Of a stretch of 64,000 bases of DNA, positions 63,948 to 64,000 are shown piece by piece. Below the pieces are notes generated by a model. That model saw only the letters and a program-made list of their open reading frames with translations, made no database searches and was not told the origin of the DNA. The number at the start of each line of letters is the position of its first letter. Position 1 is the first letter of the stretch. The stretch spans positions 4,765,640-4,829,639 of the forward strand of contig AP017375.1 in assembly GCA_002355455.1 (NCBI GenBank), written 5' to 3'. The translations under genes and the position numbers were made by a program. The DNA comes from Stanieria sp. NIES-3757 (GTDB lineage: Bacteria > Cyanobacteriota > Cyanobacteriia > Cyanobacteriales > Xenococcaceae).

Positions 63948-64000
63948 ATTTATACCAAATAGAGAAAATAATGCGATACATCTTGTAAGGGACGGGGCTT

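Overview
The window is chromosomal DNA from a cyanobacterium. It is AT-rich and full of the HIP1 octamer GCGATCGC. It also carries typically cyanobacterial genes: an Aas-type acyl-ACP synthetase, YlqD, DUF2949, DUF3153 and a Zam-like RNB protein. No rRNA, tRNA or CRISPR array was found. The genus cannot be fixed from sequence alone; a unicellular or pleurocapsalean lineage would fit.

Region 1 (1-1670) is mobile-element debris. It holds a 952-bp IS630-family element (214-1165) whose transposase is split by a +1 shift at an A9 run, then a decayed second IS630-type transposase broken by a cyanobacterial palindromic repeat.

Region 2 (1671-37771) is one long minus-strand surface-glycan locus, read from 37771 down to 1671. 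It encodes a GT26 (WecG/TagA/CpsF) enzyme with four MshEN-like repeats, a GMC oxidoreductase, two NAD-dependent epimerase-type proteins, a rhamnosyltransferase-like protein and six GT4 glycosyltransferases. It also has one MsbA/PglK-type ABC exporter, two beta-helix (pectate_lyase_3) surface proteins, a decaprenyl-phosphate phosphoribosyltransferase (UbiA family) and a GT87 enzyme. The rest are four membrane acyltransferases, a hexapeptide acyltransferase, a 1098-residue membrane/toroid fusion, a methyltransferase, two PhyH-type dioxygenases and an aldo/keto reductase. The genes suggest a lipid-linked, acylated and oxidatively modified glycan that is flipped by the ABC protein and processed outside the cytoplasm. 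Priming, polymerase and outer-membrane export genes are not in the window. Two copies of a [beta-helix, GT-b, GT-a] gene set and two tandem acyltransferase pairs show that the locus grew by duplication, and base composition is mosaic.

Region 3 (37772-64000) is mostly core genome on both strands. In order it holds aas-ylqD, a PfkB sugar kinase, a small-RNA candidate, a DALR-domain protein divergent from a Crp/Fnr regulator, a PAS histidine kinase with an AhpD-like N-terminus, an FAD oxidoreductase, a P-loop kinase overlapping a truncated thg1-like gene, an ArsC/Spx-like protein, an Asn/Ser-rich membrane-anchored protein, a DUF697 GTPase, pdxH, DUF2949 and a 103-bp MITE whose ends match the IS630 element. 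It continues with a dsRBD/Rad52-like protein, a Zam-like RNB protein, a TldE/PmbA homologue, a DUF3153 lipoprotein, a GNAT protein and a GT-C membrane glycosyltransferase.

The signals most worth attention are: a roughly 500-nt strongly structured leader with a pseudoknot upstream of the Zam-like gene, whose protein has lost the RNB catalytic residues; the GT26-MshEN fusion, which suggests c-di-GMP control of glycan synthesis; a roughly 70-nt sRNA candidate at 42300-42368; and the IS630/MITE pair.
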